Below, one piece after another: positions 21,961 through 32,837 of a stretch of DNA of 64,000 nucleotides. The notes under the pieces were generated by a model. That model was not told where the DNA came from and searched no databases. It was given only the letters and a program-made list of their open reading frames with translations. The translations under genes and the position numbers were made by a program. This DNA comes from Gaeumannomyces sp. JS-464 (taxonomy: Eukaryota; Ascomycota; Sordariomycetes; Magnaporthales; Magnaporthaceae), in assembly GCA_002197995.1 (NCBI GenBank), contig NGZR01000006.1, positions 62,001 through 126,000 of the forward strand. Reading direction: 5' to 3'. Position 1 is the stretch's first letter; each line of letters begins with the position of its first letter.

Positions 21961-24900
21961 TCACTCGGAGTCGGCATACTCAAACATGCTGCCGAGGCGG
22001 CTCAGCGCGGTATTCTGCTTGACCACCACGACGTCCCGCTTGAAGTAACGGTCGTCCGTGTCATCTTCGATGCTGGGTGTCGTTGTGTTGCCGGATCCTC
22101 CCCCAGTTGCTGTCTGGGTGTGGGTGACCGGGGCAGGCTCTACCGTGGCCTCCTTCATGGTGGCGTTGTCACCGTGCTCCTGGGTCTGGACCTGGACCGT
22201 AGTCGCCTCGAGGGGCGCAGTCAGGTCGCCAACCGAGTTGCGGCTGGGAACGGGCGCCTTCAGCTTGCCAAGGCCGACACTACCGCCGCCACCATCCTGT
22301 TTGCCGCCAGCCGTCGCTGCCGCGTCGTCAAAGACAAGGGCGTCGTCGTCATAGTTGAGACTCCAGGGTTTGGTTGGCTGCCGCTGCCATGGAGCGGGTG
22401 CGTCGAAATCATGGCGAGGTATCGGAGGCAGCTTCATCGGTCGCTTGAGCGGCGGGGGAGCAAGGCTTAGGAAACGGGGCCGCTCTGGGGACAGCTGGAT
22501 CAGATTCGTGTCACCGTGCTCCTCATCGCTCTGTAGGTAGTTGTTGTCGTTAGCGTTGAGATAGTGAGGCACATTTACCCCCATCGTGTTTGTTATCCTA
22601 ACATCGCTTCGTCCAGCTGTTCCATGTGAGGAAGGTGTGTCGCTCGCGGACGAGTCGACTAGAGTGGCCTCGTTAGAATCGGCTGGAGCATCTTCGGCCA
22701 AGTCGATCAGAAGGGGCAGTTCGGCCTTCTTCTCTGACAGGTCAATCAGGGGCATGTCGACTGGCTTTTCTTGTCCATCTGGGGAGCTCATAAAGTCCGG
22801 GTCATGCTCCTCCATATAGCCGTCCTCGTCTGCGTGGAAGAGGTCGAGGATGACGCCACGATGGACCACGCGTCCATCCCTGCACCGCACGTAGTCCATC
22901 TCCACAATTTCCTCTTCGTCGAGGTCGTGGAGTCGGGAAGAAAGCTGAACCTGCTTGGGGTCTCCGAGGGTGACCGGGGCTGTAGCGACAACAGAACTGG
23001 GAGCAGAACCGGCAGCGTTTATAGATGCAGAACCAGTATTGGCAGTCTCTTTGTCACCAGTCGCCTCAGCGCTGCTTGGGGGCTTGTTGCCCATGCTGGT
23101 CGCAATTTGCACCAGAACCGTATCAAAGATCCAGGGGAATGAGATGAGTGGCATTGACTTGGGGTTAGGCTGGGCGCCCCGAGACTTGCACTCGTGCAGC
23201 GCGATCCTGATCTCCTCGTCTGTGACCTTGTACATGGCAGCGACGAAGGGGCCAAGCACCTCGACGTCCTGACGCAGCAAGCTCGACGATATCTTACTGC
23301 CGCCGCTGGCGCCGCCCTTGGCAGAGCCTCCCGCAAGCTCGGCAACGGCCTCGATGCACTTCTGGCGGAACAGCGACTTGAGGGTAGCGGACTCGCGACC
23401 CACGTTCTCCTGATGCTTGTATGCGTTGCCCACTCTCGGGCGAGAGAGGACAAAGGCGGAAAAGACCTCGAATTCGGTTCCGATGTCACCCTGACCCATG
23501 ATCCGTCTCCATAGCCTGATCGTATTTGGTTTTAATCTGGCGTGCCTTTCTCAGAATGGTTGCATCCAGCTTGTACTTGGTGAGGATCCTCGAGTCGAAT
23601 GGCATCTCGTAGGCCGGATGGAAGCTGGCCTGATGCACCGTGTCGTAGAGCTTGCCCAGGATCTTGACAGAGCGATACGTTCTGTGCCTGGGCTTCTCCA
23701 TGAAGTGGGGGTATTGCTTGGGCATGAGACTGCGCGGGACCACGGCGGATATGCCTGTCTTGGGGTAGTCGACGGCCTGCGAGTGCAGCCTCGCCAGCTC
23801 GACGCAGACTCGATCCTTGACGCCTAGCAAGTCGGCTTGAGCTAGATGCGCGTGTGCAATGGTGGGCAGCGAGTGGTTCTTCATGTAGATGACAAAGAAC
23901 TGGCGCAGGTCATCGGCCGTGACATCGCGGTTGAGCTCCAGACTCTTCTCGGCGGTGTAGCTCATTGGCGGACAGTTGCGCTCCTCGGACGGAGGCACCA
24001 GTCGCTCATCCCAAAAAACGAAGTAGTCGTCCCCATCCAGGTCGCCGCCTGAACACATGCTGGGGATGTCCCTGTCGCCGGTCTTGGGGAACACGACTAC
24101 GTCCCTGAGATGCCGAAGCTCGGGCACATCAACGGCCTCGACAACGCGGAGGTCTCCCGGGTGGAGCGAGGGGTTGCGCCCAACGACGCAGGTGCCGGTG
24201 ATTACCTTGTAGGTTCCATTCGGGCCATCTGGAACCTGCAGGAAGATCTGTGGGAGCACTGAGTGGTTGAGCCGGGGTCGCTGGTTGGGGCGAGTCTCGG
24301 CGTGCGCGTAGTGTCCACGGAGCTTGCCCGTCTCGTCGACGCAGCCCAGAACGAACGCGCCCTTCTCGACGACTATACGGGCCTTTTCCTTCAGAGACTT
24401 TATTGACCATGTTCGCCAGAGCCGCATCATCGTCCACACAAACGGCTCCTGGGACTTCATGAGTCCGGCCATGATCAGCTGCGCCAGCGTGTACGTCATC
24501 TGGTTCTCGTCTACGTAGAGCCGCAACAATGACACTGCCGCGACAGGATCCTCCATGGCCTTCTCGTAGTTTGCCAGCTGGTCCGCAAGCATCTCCTGAA
24601 ACACGCGGTCCTCGATTCCGAGCGAGGATAGAATGGGGATGGTCTGGCGATTGAGCGTGGCGACAGAGTGCTGGGAGCACCGGATGACCTCGAGACGGCT
24701 GTGCTCTGTCTGGAATTTCTCCTGCGAGGGCCGGACATGAATATCCAAGCCCTTAAGGTCGGGCCACACGGTGAGAATACCCTTGCGGCCGCCCATCCTG
24801 AACTGGAAGGCCGAGGGGCAAGTGTTCAGCTTGAGCTGCGAGGCGATGACGGTCGACCACAGTTTGGAGATCTTGCCGACGCCGTCAGAGAAGCAGTAAC

Positions 24901-27002
24901 CGTTGGCCTCGATGTCTGGAATAGTCTTGATCCACGGAAGCGAGGTGCCGTCAATGTTGCGGGTGGTAGAAAAGCACTGCCCAAGCCGAGCCGCATACTT
25001 GCCGACGTTGCGGATGTGACTGAAATTGCCCATCCAGGCTCGGATGCTGTCACAGGTGACATCGCTGACGGCAGCAAAGAAGTACGCGCTGCTCTCCCGC
25101 ATCTGCGAGTTGCCAAAGGCCAAGAACTGGTAGTGGCGGTCTCCAATAAAGATGCCGTTCTTCAGAACCCGGTAGACGCGAGTATAGAGCTCGTCGTTCA
25201 CGCGCTGGTCCTGCGTGGCGTTGATACGACCACGGGGCAGCTCATCGGTGAATTGGACCCGCATGAACCGATCGCGGAGGTCGTAGTAATGCCGCAGAAC
25301 ACGGTTCGTAGTCTCGACAGTGGGCGAATTGAGGTAGACGGTCGTGGGCGTGACGGTGGCTTTGCGCATCATCATGCAGTACTCTGGGAGCAGCTCGGGG
25401 TGCACGTCTGGGGCGTATCTGGTTTTCTCGGGCCTCCTGCAGCAGCCGCATTGGGTCATAGAACTTGACACGGCGGTCGATGGGATACTCGAGTACTATT
25501 CTGGCCTCGCGAGGCCTCATCTTCGACAGCTCTTGGAGGAACTCCACCGTGATGCTGGACTCAAGGAGATGGCGCCGAGAGATGCAGACTTCAAGTTGGT
25601 ACCGGACGTCCCATGGAAGATTAATGCGTTCCGAGTCACTAAGAATCTCGAGCATGTGTCCGCCTTGGTCAAGGTCGGCTGGCCTATCGAGATACTTCCA
25701 CATGACCACCGGGTCATCCTCTGGTGCCGAGAACTGGAAGTCGGCCTCGGTGTGCGTCTGTATGTTGAAGTCGCCTAGATAGCCCTCGATGAGGTTCCAC
25801 TCCTCCTTGGGAAGCTCGATGCAGTACGTGGTCCAGCGGCCAAGGTCGATGACCTGCCGATGCTCCTCGTTGAGGCTGAGAGGAGTATCCTTCATCAGCC
25901 TCGGGTCATCCATGATGTTGCACTGACGCCACCATGTGTCGTTCTCGGTCCACAGCTTGCGCTCCTCGGTATGTGTGTCATGCTTGTTCTCAACCTCGCG
26001 GTAGAAGACGGGCGGATACTCGAGGGAAATGATGAGACTGCACGTGCCGGCTTCCTGGTCGACACGCAAGAGCTTGGTGAGCTCGCTAAAGCGCATGTCG
26101 ATCTTGTATTCGTGGACACGGCGGAGGGTCGCCGTCCCCTTTTTCTCGTGAAGAGCAACAGAGAACTGAAGCGTGATGCGCCGACGCTTGAAGCCGACTA
26201 CAAGTTTGAAGGGATTTCCAGCAGGCAGAGGTCGGATGGCTGTCCGGATCATCATTTTGGTCTTGGCAATCATGACTCCGAACCTGATGGCCGTCGGGGT
26301 GAACTTGACTTCGCCAGGCACCGCGCGGTTGAGCGGGCTGGAAATGGATTCTCCCGCATAAAAGCCGTATGGATCGATCTCGACCCGGGCAGTGAAGACG
26401 CTTCCCCTACCGAGGGGGATCTCTAGCAAGCCATTATCGGTCCAAGGCATATTGCCGAGGTCGGGCGGCTCCATTTTCACCCGCGCCCTGCAACAGTCCC
26501 TCCTCTCAGTGATGTCGATCATGATGAGGGTTGCACGTGACTCCATCGCGCGCCAGATGTCCCAGGTCGTGATGTCAAGAGGCAACCTGATCAAGTTGAT
26601 GGACATAGAGGAGTACAGCTTCCAGTTCTCAGGTGGCGGGCAGAGCTGCGCGTTGGCTGAGCGACGGGGCAGTGGCGGTCCGTTGCGCGCGCCTGGAGGA
26701 CCGAGCTGTCTCGGGCCAGAGCCCGGATCGGGCCTGCCGCCCTGGATGTGAGGGTTCACATGGCGAGGCGTGGGTGGAACAGATGGGGTCCTCCAAGCCG
26801 GGTCGACCTGGCTGTAGGGTGTCTGGGGCAGTGGGGCGTCGCCACCACGAGAAGACCGTAACCAGGGGACGGGCGATTCCCGGCTAGGAGGGGAGTCTGT
26901 GGGAGATGGGAGAGGCGTGAGGATAAAGGAGGACAGAGAAGCTCGACTCCGCTGCCCACCGGCCGGAGGGCCAAGGTGACGCTCGATATCGTTGACGGTC
27001 AT
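21961..27002 (-). CDS. Cellular RNA-dependent RNA polymerase (RNA silencing)
   Basis: Makes double-stranded RNA from single-stranded RNA templates for small-RNA silencing (quelling, meiotic silencing or related pathways). Apparently intronless, 1680 codons once two one-base insertions are allowed for (near 25427 and 23500). The N-terminus is Pro/Ser-rich, followed by a conserved module (LPLDITTWDIWRAM, about 26540). The RdRP core begins around RKATVTPTTVYLNSP and includes VQFTDELPRG, YCFSDGVGKIS, FQFRMGGRKGIL and GRNPSLHPGDLR. It carries the catalytic double-psi beta-barrel motif CSGGDLDGDDYFVFWD (about 24020-24060), with three Asp of DLDGD. The DLDGD form fits the SAD-1/RDR1-2-6-like group better than QDE-1. 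A C-terminal helical region (QGDIGTEFEVFS) leads into a long acidic, low-complexity tail ending in FEYADSE. The gene is convergent with the dioxygenase. No viral features. Confidence 0.93.
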
Positions 27003-27850
27003 GGTGCATAGGAAGCTCTGTTTCTAGGACGGCAGTTAAGGATGGGTAAGCAGGCTACCACGACGCGGTAGCTACGAGGTCAAGTGTTGGGAGTTTGCCG
27101 TAGGGACCAGACAGAAACTGCAGGCGAGACCCTCTCGCACGCAGCGAGAATTGCGCGCGAATGAGTGCGTGAGACGAGAGGTAGAGGCGGAGGGTATGAG
27201 GTTATGCTCGAGTGTGAAGTGTGGAGGTTTGCAAACACCTGAACGTCAGGTGTTTGTTTGTCTGCGAGTTGCGAGTTGGGCGCTGGTGAGGGAGTATGAA
27301 GATGACGCCACAACTTGGGGAGGAAAAGGCCCAGACGAAAACGGCAGGAGCGGACGCAAGTCGTCTCTCATCCAGGCCAAATATTTTTTAAATGATCCAG
27401 TTGATATGGAAACGGCAGGCGTCGTGGGGAAGGGAAAGACTCAGCAGCCTCTGCACTTTTTCTGTTTGTGGCAGCTTGGGAGGGCTACCTAAAGTGGTTG
27501 TCAATTTCGAAATATCAACTGCGTGGGCTTGATACCTCAATCCCACAACGCATCTGCGAACCCACTTAAGCACGTATTTTGTTGGGTGCTGCAGCCATCC
27601 GAAGTTTTCAAATCAGCCCTATCATGCTGCTTTCCGCACACGCGAGTGGCGACCAGGTGGTTGGCAGGTGCAAGGTGTGGCGAGCAAACGGTGATGAAGA
27701 CTTGGGCAATATGAGTGGCTGTTCGCGTGAGGTTATCTCAGGTCCATAAAATCTCTTTTTGCGCTGCTCGCTGACCCTTCCTAGCACCCATGCTTTTGAT
27801 GCTAATGGATGGCAAAAATAGCTAGATATGCTCTACAATTGAAGGCAATC
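27003..27850. other. RdRP promoter and D-LDH 3' flank
   Basis: Region between the RdRP start and the tail of the D-lactate dehydrogenase gene. It contains a perfect 11-bp-arm palindrome (separate entry). No gene seen. Confidence 0.65.
27232..27256. promoter_or_regulatory. Perfect inverted repeat upstream of RdRP
   Basis: Arms CAAACACCTGA (27232-27242) and TCAGGTGTTTG (27246-27256) are exact reverse complements around a 3-base spacer, about 230 bp before the RdRP ATG. The layout suggests a homodimeric transcription-factor site or a leader hairpin. Function is inferred only. Confidence 0.5.
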
Positions 27851-30001
27851 TCATTTCCCAAGACCCTGCCGGTCGAAGATCTTGCCAGGGTTCCTGAGGG
27901 TGGCGTGCGGTTGTTGTCACATCAGCAAATATTCGATAATATAGTGATAACTTGCTTGGAAAGGAACTCACATAATCCAGTTCGGGTCTATGGCAGACTT
28001 GATCGCTTTCTGGGTGAGAGGTGAAGGGAGCCATGTTAGCTGATTGATACCCTTGCCGCACAGAGAAAATGGTGGTGTCGGACGACATATCAAACTTGAA
28101 GCCCCAGGACGGAGGCAAACATACCATGACGCCGAGTGTGTCGGGCCCAACCTCCCACAGCAGAGACTCCTTCTTGCCCCAACCGACAGAATGTTCGCCT
28201 GTGCAGGTGCCCTCCATCTCCAGCGCCCGCTTGACCATGTTCTTGACACACTTCTCCACCTTCTCCCGCTCCTCCGGGTCCTGTCGGTTGTAGAGGATGC
28301 TTTCGTGGAAATTGCCGTCGCCGATGTGGCCCAGGATACTGGCGAAAAGTCCGAGGTCGTCCATCTCCTTTTTGCTGACTTCAATCAGCTCCGCCAGACG
28401 GCTGAAAGGAACCGCCACATCCGTGCTGACTGTAAACAAGCACGGGGGGAAGCTCGTCAGTATTTGAGCCTCCTCTCATTAGCTGAACCTCCTGATGTTT
28501 GCACTTACAGACTTCCTCGTCGCCCTGACGAAGCGCGAGCATGGACCAGAGCGACTCCTTGCGCGCCGACCACAACACCTTCTGCTCCTCTGCGTCCTTG
28601 GCGAACTCGAATTGGCCGCCCCCGTTGGCCTTTGCAATCTTTTGCACCATATTGATATTCTCCTTGACCCCAGCCTTGGTTCCTGAGAACTTGAAGAACA
28701 ATGTCGGCGTCTCTTTCCATTTCCTGGGCGCCGTCGCCCCGCTCATGTTGACCACCTTCATCTGCACTTCATCCATGATCTCCATGGCTGCCACCGGGAT
28801 CCCTGCCTGCATAACGCCGGCTGCTGTCGCCGCCGCGTGGCGGATCGAAGGGAACGTTACCACTGCCACCGAGAAATCTTCAGGGATGACGGCGAGCTTG
28901 AGCGTCGCTGTTGGTTGTGTCAGCATCGATCCCTATCATTTTGCGTAGTGTGAGAGAAAAGAGAATGGGGATACCGACCCTCGGTTACCAAACCAGCGTT
29001 CCCTCAGAGCCTACAAAAAGGCCGTTGAGGTTGTAGCCTGCCGAGGACTTTCGTGGGCGACGCCTGGTCTTGATGACAGTGCCATCGGCCAGCACGACGG
29101 TCAGGTTAATGACCCAGTCCTTCATCGTGCCATATTTGACCGCGTTGGTGCCCGAGCAGTTCGTCCCAACCATTCCGCCAATCTTGGCGCTCGGCCCCGG
29201 GTCGATGGGGAAGAAAAGCCCCGCATCCATCTTGAGCAGTTGCGCGTTGAGGTCCTGCCACCCGATGCTCGGCTGCACCACCACGTCCATGTCGGCCTTG
29301 TTGAACTGGATAATCTTGTCCATATAGGCAAAATCGACGCTGATGCCGCCGTAGGGTGCTGAGAAGTTGCCTTCAAGGCTCGATCCGCCCGAGTAGGGGA
29401 TGAGGGGCACCCGGTGCTGGTGACAGATGCGTGCAATCGTTGACACGTGCTCCGTACTCCGCGGGTAAGCCACGGCCACCGGGAGACCTTCGGGGTTAGT
29501 TGAGGACCACTCCGAGTACCCGTGGGCATGGAGGTCGTCGGGGTCAGTCGAGATTATGTCGTCAACTCCTATTTCACGTTGGATCTCCTTTATGGCCTAT
29601 ATTTTGACTATGAGTCGCTGGAGCACGATGCAGAGCAGGAAAACTCCGCGGCGTGTTGCGTAGACGGCAGATGAAACATACCAGCTCCATCACAGGCAAG
29701 CTCGCGTACCGCGGCGTCGGGAATCTGTCGTCAAGCAGGATAGGTCTGCTAGCCTGGGGAAACAGACGGGGGATAAGGTAGAAGCGCCCCATCCGGTAAG
29801 CCCGGCGGCGATGGCAACAGCGAGAACCCGCTGGCTGGTCCATGATGTCGAAGCCGCGGCGGCAGTGGCCGTGGTCGGTGCCGTGCCATTTCCGCCGCTG
29901 GAAACGTGCCGCCTCGGCCGGGCGGCTCCGAAGGTCGGCCTACCGCCGATCGCGGTTCGGCGGAAGGGCCTGGCCGCCCGCGCCCAAAGATTGGATGACA
30001 T
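27851..30001 (-). CDS. dld1: D-lactate dehydrogenase (cytochrome), mitochondrial FAD enzyme
   Basis: FAD flavoprotein oxidising D-lactate to pyruvate and passing electrons to cytochrome c. Six exons: 30001-29682, 29596-28979, 28907-28509, 28429-28125, 28009-27972 and 27893-27851; all introns are 71-115 bp, GT-AG, with matching phase. The N-terminus MSSNLWARAARPFRR is a basic presequence, followed by a hydrophobic span (VLAVAIAAGLTGWGA). The FAD/PCMH domain shows VPLIPYSGGSSLEGNF and GPSAKIGGMVGTNCSGTNAVKYG. The C-terminal domain shows GHIGDGNFH, GTCTGEHSVG and ID-PNWIMNPGKIF, split across the last two introns. The start at 30001 is the ATG that leads straight into the presequence. One base appears lost from a C run near 29757-29760 and one from a run near 28993 (SEGTLG region). 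Allowing for both gives 575 codons. Such isolated run losses in an otherwise ideal gene suggest assembly errors. Confidence 0.92.
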
Positions 30002-30624
30002 ATGCAGGGGTACCAAAGCCGGGGTATAAGTCGAGGCCACAGGCAGAACCCGTGCTAGGCAAAAAGAAAATGACCCGAGCCTCGGAGAACAAAGAAGAAG
30101 AACGAAATGCCGGCTAACAATTAATGTGTAAGTCGTAGATCAAAACTGTGCATATAATTACAGACACAAGCGGGCAGGCCGAGTCAAAGCCAGCAGCGGC
30201 AAAACGGGGACGCGGTTTCCCCAGACTTCTCCGTTGGGAAATTTTCGGACGAAACGATGAGTTTTCGTTTGGCCTATGAAGAGAAAGAGAGAGGGACAGA
30301 GAAGGGAGGAGAAGAAAACAGAATTATGACTAGAAACTCGAAAGAAGAGATGACGAGAGAAGGGTGACGTGCTCACTAGGATGGGCCTGCCCCGGTTTAA
30401 CAGCCAAGGGGGTCCGGCACTGTTCCGGAATCGGAAAGCCGAGGCCGGCGCTCTCAACTGAGGCTCTCCGCCTCAACGCCCGACGACGTAGCGGGGCGTC
30501 CCTTGCTTGTTACGGATGGCTGTCTCCAAGGGTCTGGGGCGCAGAGCAGAGCGGATCTATGGGTGGGATGCGGATACACTTTGTGGGGTGGAGAGGACGG
30601 CCGTATGGGGGTCGGCCACTGCTG

Positions 30625-30631
30625 TATATAA
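30625..30631 (+). promoter_or_regulatory. Orphan TATA box
   Basis: A clean TATATAA followed about 55-60 bp later by ATG at 30684 and a GTAAGA donor at 30697 (reading M-R-T-A-G). No downstream exon could be recognised, so this could start a short spliced gene or a non-coding transcript. Confidence 0.25.
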
Positions 30632-32603
30632 GTGGCCTGGCGGCAGATGATGGGAGAAGAGCGGAGAGGGCGAAGGGGAGACGATGAGGACGGCTGGTAA
30701 GACGAAGCCAGCAAAGGCAAGATCATCGTGAGAGGAAGGACATGTACAGAATGGAAAGCTCCAAGGGCAAGCGGATTCCGCTGTACCGAGCAGCTACTAA
30801 GCTGCTAGTACCAAGCGGTCTCCATTTGGTACACCCAACGCAGATTCGGACGGACGCAAGGAGCGGTCACATTGGCCGTCGTCCAAAGCCGAAGTGGAGC
30901 AGTGAAAGGGGAGGGGAAGCACAAGAGCTGCCGGCACAAGACTAATGGCCCCGGCGTTGTGCCCGACGGCTACGTAGTAGCCGTGTCAGGAGTTGTGTCG
31001 TCATCCCCAGGAAAAGCGGGAGTCGGAGTCGGACTCCTTTGCGAGAAGAGGGGGCGGCCTTGGAGAAGGCGGAGGTGTTGGCCAGATCCTCGGCGAGGCC
31101 TGCTCAGAAAATGGACCCAACTAGCGGAGACTGAGTAGGGGTATGGGGCGGGGAGGCGGCCTTGCAGAGCCACCTCGCTAGTGTGGGATTGCAAAGATGG
31201 AGAGGCCGAAGCATAGCCAGGGGCTAGAAGGAATGGTATTGCCGGAGGGAGGAAGGAAGACGGATGGCTGTTGGACCAGGTGTGGACGACCGAGACCGGC
31301 TCAGGACGGAGGCAAAAGTTTCTCGTGGTCTTGTCTAAGGCGAGCTAGACAATGAAGGACGAACCAGCCGGACAAAAAGACTTGACGGGCGGTACGACCT
31401 CGCCCATTCTAGAACCTGGATTTGACCGCTGGGGTCGTCGGTATGTGCAACGGCAATACTAGCCCATGTTGGCATGGAGAGCATCCGTGTGAGACGATGC
31501 ACAAGGGGAAAATGCAAAGAAAATCTTTATGAGCATGTGGTTTGTCGAGGAACGCGTCAAAAAAAAAAACATTGACACCATTTGATTACCTACCGATGCA
31601 GGTGGGTGGTACCAGCTGCTACTGCCGTTGGGCTGACGCCTAGCGCGTGTATAAGCTCGAGCAGCCCCTGGTGGAAACCCCCACTGATGGAGGTGCACGT
31701 GAACCAGGCCAGAGTGGGTTTTATTGAACACCACCAAATTACCTAACACATAAAGCTTCGTCAAAAAGCCGACTCGGCCGGGGCAGTTCCAATATCTGGA
31801 ATTCTCAATTCTTTTTCTGCTCCTCGCGCGATCTCATCCCTGATTTGCGTGTGCATATGCGACAACCACACCATCACGAAGCCGAGTGGGTGGGTACATG
31901 GCTACCCATCCCGCGCGAGCCTGACGACTACTTCCGCATCCTGCTTTTTTTAAACATTGATGTTTGTGAGGGTTGACGGCCGGTACCCACCCCGTCACTG
32001 GTGGGCTTGACGTCCCATCCGGCAGTGACTTGAAAGGCAAGATCCAGCGGCCATCAGGTACGGATGGAGCGGGAGTTCCGCGCTAGAACAGAAGATCTTC
32101 CAGCAGAAGGCCCGAGAACCTGGCGCGGGCTGTCACTTCTCGCCCCGCCGGCATGCATGAGGCATAGCAGCGGCGCCGGCAGCAGTGATCTCCCGGGCCC
32201 AAATGCTTCTGGGCATGTATCCGGCTTCCAGTTCTTCTTAGGGAGCACTCGGTAGACAATGCATAATGGCTGGGATGTACCACACAAAGCACCACCGCCG
32301 CATCGTTTGCTGTGATATGCTGGGCTGTCGATCGAGGAGACCTAGTGGGAAAATTGGAAGATACGGAGAGACGGTTGAGCCCCCAAAACCCCGACACGAC
32401 ACCACTCTCTTCTCTCTTAGTCGACCGAACGTGGGATGCATACAAGCCCACGGATTGCATCAGTGGTAGATCTACCAAGTTGAGAGGGAATTATGTCTTT
32501 TCTTAACCCTTCTTGCCTTTGGGTTGCCATTCCTCCAGTAACATCAAGCCTCCTGAACCCGCATTCCCGAGCCGTATCCTCATCTCCGGACTATAGCTGC
32601 CCG

Positions 32604-32837
32604 ATGAGCACCACCGACTGGCCGTCCGTTCGCCAGCCCAGCTGTATCACCTGCAGCCTGCCGCAGTTCCCAGCTTTCCCTCCGGAGGGCGCCCATCGGT
32701 GCTCGCACTGCCGGTCGCATGACCAAAATCAGGCCAAGCCTCCATCACAGCCTTTCCAGCTCGGGTGCCGAATCACGGAGCACCAGCGCCTAAGAACCTC
32801 CGTCACTGGTCACTGGTACGTTGCAAGGCCCAAGTGA
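32604..32837 (+). CDS. Possible small protein with two CxxC pairs
   Basis: A 77-codon ORF starting MSTTDWPSVRQP with SCITC and, after 17 residues, CSHC, which could form a small zinc ribbon. No homologous family is recognised, there is no conserved context, and the sequence after the second CxxC looks unstructured. It could be the first exon of a longer gene or chance. Listed because the paired CxxC arrangement is the only motif in this long empty region. Confidence 0.2.
   Translation: MSTTDWPSVRQPSCITCSLPQFPAFPPEGAHRCSHCRSHDQNQAKPPSQPFQLGCRITEHQRLRTSVTGHWYVARPK

Noticed and set aside
24668..25468. 266-codon plus-strand ORF opposite the RdRP
   Set aside because: Mirrors the RdRP codons; no independent conservation signal or start context.
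21961..27002. Integrated RNA-virus polymerase
   Set aside because: The DLDGD double-psi barrel motif and flanking blocks are those of cellular silencing RdRPs, not the GDD of viral polymerases.
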